Of a stretch of DNA of 64,000 bases, positions 61,401-64,000 are shown in pieces. Source of the stretch: Rhyzopertha dominica (Eukaryota; Arthropoda; Insecta; Coleoptera; Bostrichidae); contig QCXZ01000137.1 of NCBI GenBank assembly GCA_025024175.1, positions 21,266,001 to 21,330,000 of the forward strand, given 5' to 3'. The notes beneath the pieces are model-generated. The model had not been told where the DNA came from. It did not search any database and saw only the letters and a list, made by a program, of their open reading frames with translations. Made by a program: the position numbers and the translations under genes. Every line of letters begins with the position of its first letter. The first letter of the stretch is position 1.

Positions 61401-62908
61401 ATGTAGAAATAATCGTAGTAATAAGCTCGTCTAACCTTAATCTTGCACTATGTGTTACAATTACATTTCATTTTTTGTGCGAAAATGAATTGAAAAAGTT
61501 TTATTAATGTTCATTATACCAACGTAACTATTATTTTATTGTTATTATTGTTAAGGTGATTAGATCAAAAAATGGGGCCCCTTCAGGTGTTTGCTCGTGT
61601 TAATTAAGAAGATGAAATGTGTGTTTTGATAACGTCATAGTAAATAATGATCCACCATTTGTGCTTAAATCCTGATAACTTTTTAATATTTGCGGTATGG
61701 CAAGAAAAGAAACAATATAATTTTAATGTAAAAATGTGTAATTACTAACTTTAAATGTCATGATATTATTGTTCTTGAACTTGATTTTTACATATTAATA
61801 CAATAGACCCATATTTACTATGTTAATTAATTTTTGCTCACAGTTAAATGCACACATGTGTGAATTTCATAAAGACAACCTCTGTATCTTGCAGTTTATT
61901 TAGTAACCATTTAAGAGCAATCTTAGTTGTGGCTCATTTTCAACCAACAGCTCCTTTATTTATCAACAAAAATCAATTCAGATGCTGTTACCATGTTACA
62001 AAAAAAAAAAGATATATGTATATGTTACAGTTACCTTTACATGGTTGAGCAGGTTCTTGTTGATTTGTTTCGTGGTCACTTTTTACTTCGTTTGTCTCCC
62101 GAGTCTTATTCCTAAAATAGTTTAACACATCATTACTACAAATAAATGAGTTTTAACTCCATCAACGTGTTTTCTCACCAATTCACCTGGACAAGATTAT
62201 TTTTGGCTTTATAAATACTATCGATGTATAACTTGTGGAAAATGTCTTTATGATGACTTAAACAATGGCACTGTAATTTTAATGCTTTTAAGGCTATGCG
62301 TGGATTTTCTGTTAGCTTAAAAAAAAATTCGCCATGTTTGTTCTGCAACAAAGATCACATTATATTTTACATGACGTGACTTATAATGCTGGTTATTACC
62401 TGCAATCCACTTTGACATATGCTAATTTGCTTTAATTTATCTTCCCAGAGTTTAATTTCGGAATCAAACAGTGTCTTTATTCTAATATCCTCTCTACGTG
62501 TTTCTGAGACTATCTTCAAATCTGCTAACATGGTTTGACACTGCTGGCCTAAACTGAAAGTAAGAATGTTGAATTTGTCAAAGTAAAATCATCCGATCTT
62601 TACTTACTATGAATTCATTGTCATTTGAAGGTAATTAATAAATTCAAACGCTTGAATTAATATAGTTTTAAGTACAGTTATTTCTCCTCTTATTGCTTCC
62701 AGTTGTTCATTTTTATTATCTCTGAAAACATTGCAAGTACAACAAAATATAAAGCCCATTATTTAGTAATACTCATTTGAACATACTCTAATACTTTTTT
62801 GACTAGTTTGACAACAAGAGTAGTGTCTATTTTTGGTGTAGCATTATTTTCACACAGCTTCTTAATAATATTATCCTTGTCCTCAATAATCCGTTGAAGG
62901 GTTTTTAT
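58447..62908 (-). CDS. RING-H2 E3 ubiquitin ligase (DZIP3/TTC3/RNF214-like), 5' end not found
   Basis: C-terminal part of a coiled-coil RING protein, probable E3 ligase. Supported exons (minus): 62908-62787, 62721-62608, 62553-62400, 62342-62187, ~62112-62040 (acceptor uncertain), four similar exons 59778-59701, 59612-59535, 59460-59389, 59316-59239, then 59187-58782, 58734-58593 and 58536-58447. Upstream exons encode heptad-like helices (QRIIEDKDNIIKKLCE, FDSEIKLWEDKLKQI). The penultimate region has NNNNGKLSGLSRETILGLV, then WNNTNYNDCCAICYEDM, CKHKFHTMCIRTWL and CPLC, a complete C3H2C3 RING-H2 with the CIR.WL...CP.CR wording of DZIP3/TTC3. The C-terminus is 15 residues past CPLC. Start and first exons lie above 62908 or outside the window. 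The phase across the fifth listed exon is consistent only with an internal AG at ~62107. Confidence 0.8.
59239..59778 (-). repeat. Four tandemly duplicated small exons of the RING gene
   Basis: Units of 144-166 bp, each holding one exon of 78, 78, 72 and 78 nt with its own AG acceptor and GTAAG donor. All are phase 1-1 and code for variants of NVASTSTAIPSNPSSAEASV (Ser/Thr/Pro-rich, low complexity). Because each exon is symmetrical, any number can be skipped without losing frame. Copy 3 has lost two codons. A decayed fifth unit may be present at about 59830-59960. Confidence 0.85.
61020..61170 (-). pseudogene. Reverse transcriptase fragment in an intron of the RING gene
   Basis: On the minus strand GGYCSGSVICFMVG is followed by ILSGVPQGFVLGPIFF. 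This is the SGVPQGS..GP.LF core of a non-LTR reverse transcriptase. Stops on both sides leave only about 50 codons. Confidence 0.6.
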
Positions 62909-64000
62909 CTAAAATAAAAATGTTATTATATCCCAGTTCCAAAAAAGGCAAGGTGCTATATACTGNTAACAGTAAATAAGTAAAATGCATGTATATGCTG
63001 TGCTGTCTGCACCGCAACCAAATGCAGACAGATCTATTTCGCTATGATTATAGCTCATCAGTGCAGTTTAGATCTAGTGCAGACAGNACGGCAGAGAAGT
63101 GGTTTTGCCTATATACCAAAGGCTTGGTATAATATAAGTAGCAATTTATTTATGAGCAGTTTTGAAACTGTAGCAAAGTAATCTTGAAATACACAATTTC
63201 TCGCTCAAAGCAATAATAAGTATTTCATGTAGTTTTGAAAATGACTGGGTATAAATTAAATATTTGTGCATGTTGTGCATTTTGTTTTTACTTTGGCAGG
63301 AACGGAAGTCATGTCCAATTTTTCTGGTATTTATTGTGAGACAACAAATACCTTGAAAACCATTTATTTAATTGAAAAAAGTAATTAAATATAATTTGCA
63401 TTATATGAATAGAAAAATCATACTATAAGGTCCACGTTTGGTTTTATAAATGCCATAAACGTCTTTCAGGTGTCAAGGCAGTTTTGTTAAAAGATCACCC
63501 CGAACATTATTGCCTCTTTGGTTTCACTGTTGAATTCTAAAGTAACTTTATTAATGACAATTATGGTCTCAGGACTGCCATTTTGACGTTATTTGACATT
63601 TTGTGCAAACTATGACATTTGCAGTGGTTTGCGAAAATTCACAATATTTTTGAAATTTACAAGGATGACAAAATGTGGTGTTTACAATGATGAATAGAGG
63701 AACGATTATACTATTTAAAAAATAAACTATCATAAAAAGATGGTACTATCAATTTTGATAAATTTAGATGTGGATAACTTGTATACTATAAGGTCTACAT
63801 TTAATTTTAGAAGCAATTTAAATTAGTTTACTAAAAACATAATTTTTATTACTGATCAACTAACTATATATGCTATAGTTTAAAGCAACGTCCGTTAATT
63901 TAAAAAGTGTTCAAATTGTTGTCCATTCACTTCAAGGCACATATCTATAATACCCAAGAATTGGATGCATGCTGTATCATATCAGGTTTAACATTACTTA
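62909..64000. other. Window end: intron or 5' flank of the RING gene
   Basis: No further coding exon could be supported. The MITE copy at 62990-63112 is followed by AT-rich DNA. A short direct repeat (actataaggtccacgttt near 63421, actataaggtctacattt near 63784) is the only structure seen. Confidence 0.4.
62990..63112. repeat. ~120-bp MITE, copy 2
   Basis: Reverse-orientation copy of 57127-57250. It ends gcagagaagtggttttgcc, and the inverted ends are tgctgtctgca and tgcagacagnacggca, with one ambiguous base. Confidence 0.65.

Noticed and set aside
1..64000. CRISPR arrays, rRNA, bacterial-type operons, integrated virus genes
   Set aside because: No regularly spaced repeats, rRNA segments or recognisable viral coding regions were seen; the window is ordinary eukaryotic nuclear DNA with transposon remains.

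Overview
This looks like AT-rich nuclear DNA of an insect. The evidence is short spliced introns with GT-AG borders, conserved single-copy metazoan genes, two nuclear tRNA genes, an ADAM17/Tace protein with a short fly-like cytoplasmic tail, and a dense load of mariner-, hAT-, Penelope- and LINE-type debris plus long fold-back MITEs. The insect order cannot be fixed from the sequence. Scattered n bases point to a draft assembly or polymorphic consensus.

Layout. 1-4.6 kb: two fold-back elements and one copy of a dispersed repeat. 4.6-9.3 kb (-): glucosidase II beta subunit (3 coding exons, 523 aa, HDEL end), with a ~1 kb palindromic element in its second intron. 9.8-23.6 kb (+): ADAM17/Tace (10 exons per isoform, 743 or 741 aa), head to head with the former across ~480 bp. 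Its exon 5 exists as two tandem alternatives, and its introns hold a Penelope-type fragment and a dead mariner. 24-26.2 kb: a retroelement insertion with a 23-bp target duplication. 28.4-29.2 kb (-): VCP-lysine methyltransferase. 29.65-30.57 kb: another fold-back element. 31.9-39.4 kb (-): PDCD2-like (5 exons), whose introns host tRNA-Asp, tRNA-Ala and the intronless mitochondrial carrier SLC25A32. 40.6-42.0 kb: a 1.4 kb palindrome carrying three NRF1/Ewg-type sites just upstream of PLRG1. 42.3-51.6 kb (+): PLRG1, with a GC-AG intron and an apparent 1-nt frameshift. 51.7-55.2 kb (-): tubulin cofactor B, tail to tail with PLRG1 and with overlapping poly(A) signals. 58.4-62.9 kb (-): the 3' part of a coiled-coil RING-H2 E3 ligase with four tandem copies of one small exon; its 5' end was not found.

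The genes are housekeeping functions with no operon logic: ER glycoprotein quality control, membrane shedding, VCP methylation, ribosome-assembly-type PDCD2 chaperoning, mitochondrial folate/FAD import, splicing (Prp19 complex), tubulin folding and ubiquitylation. The unusual content is structural: exon duplications (ADAM17 and the RING gene), nested genes, and at least six long inverted-repeat elements, two of which belong to one family.
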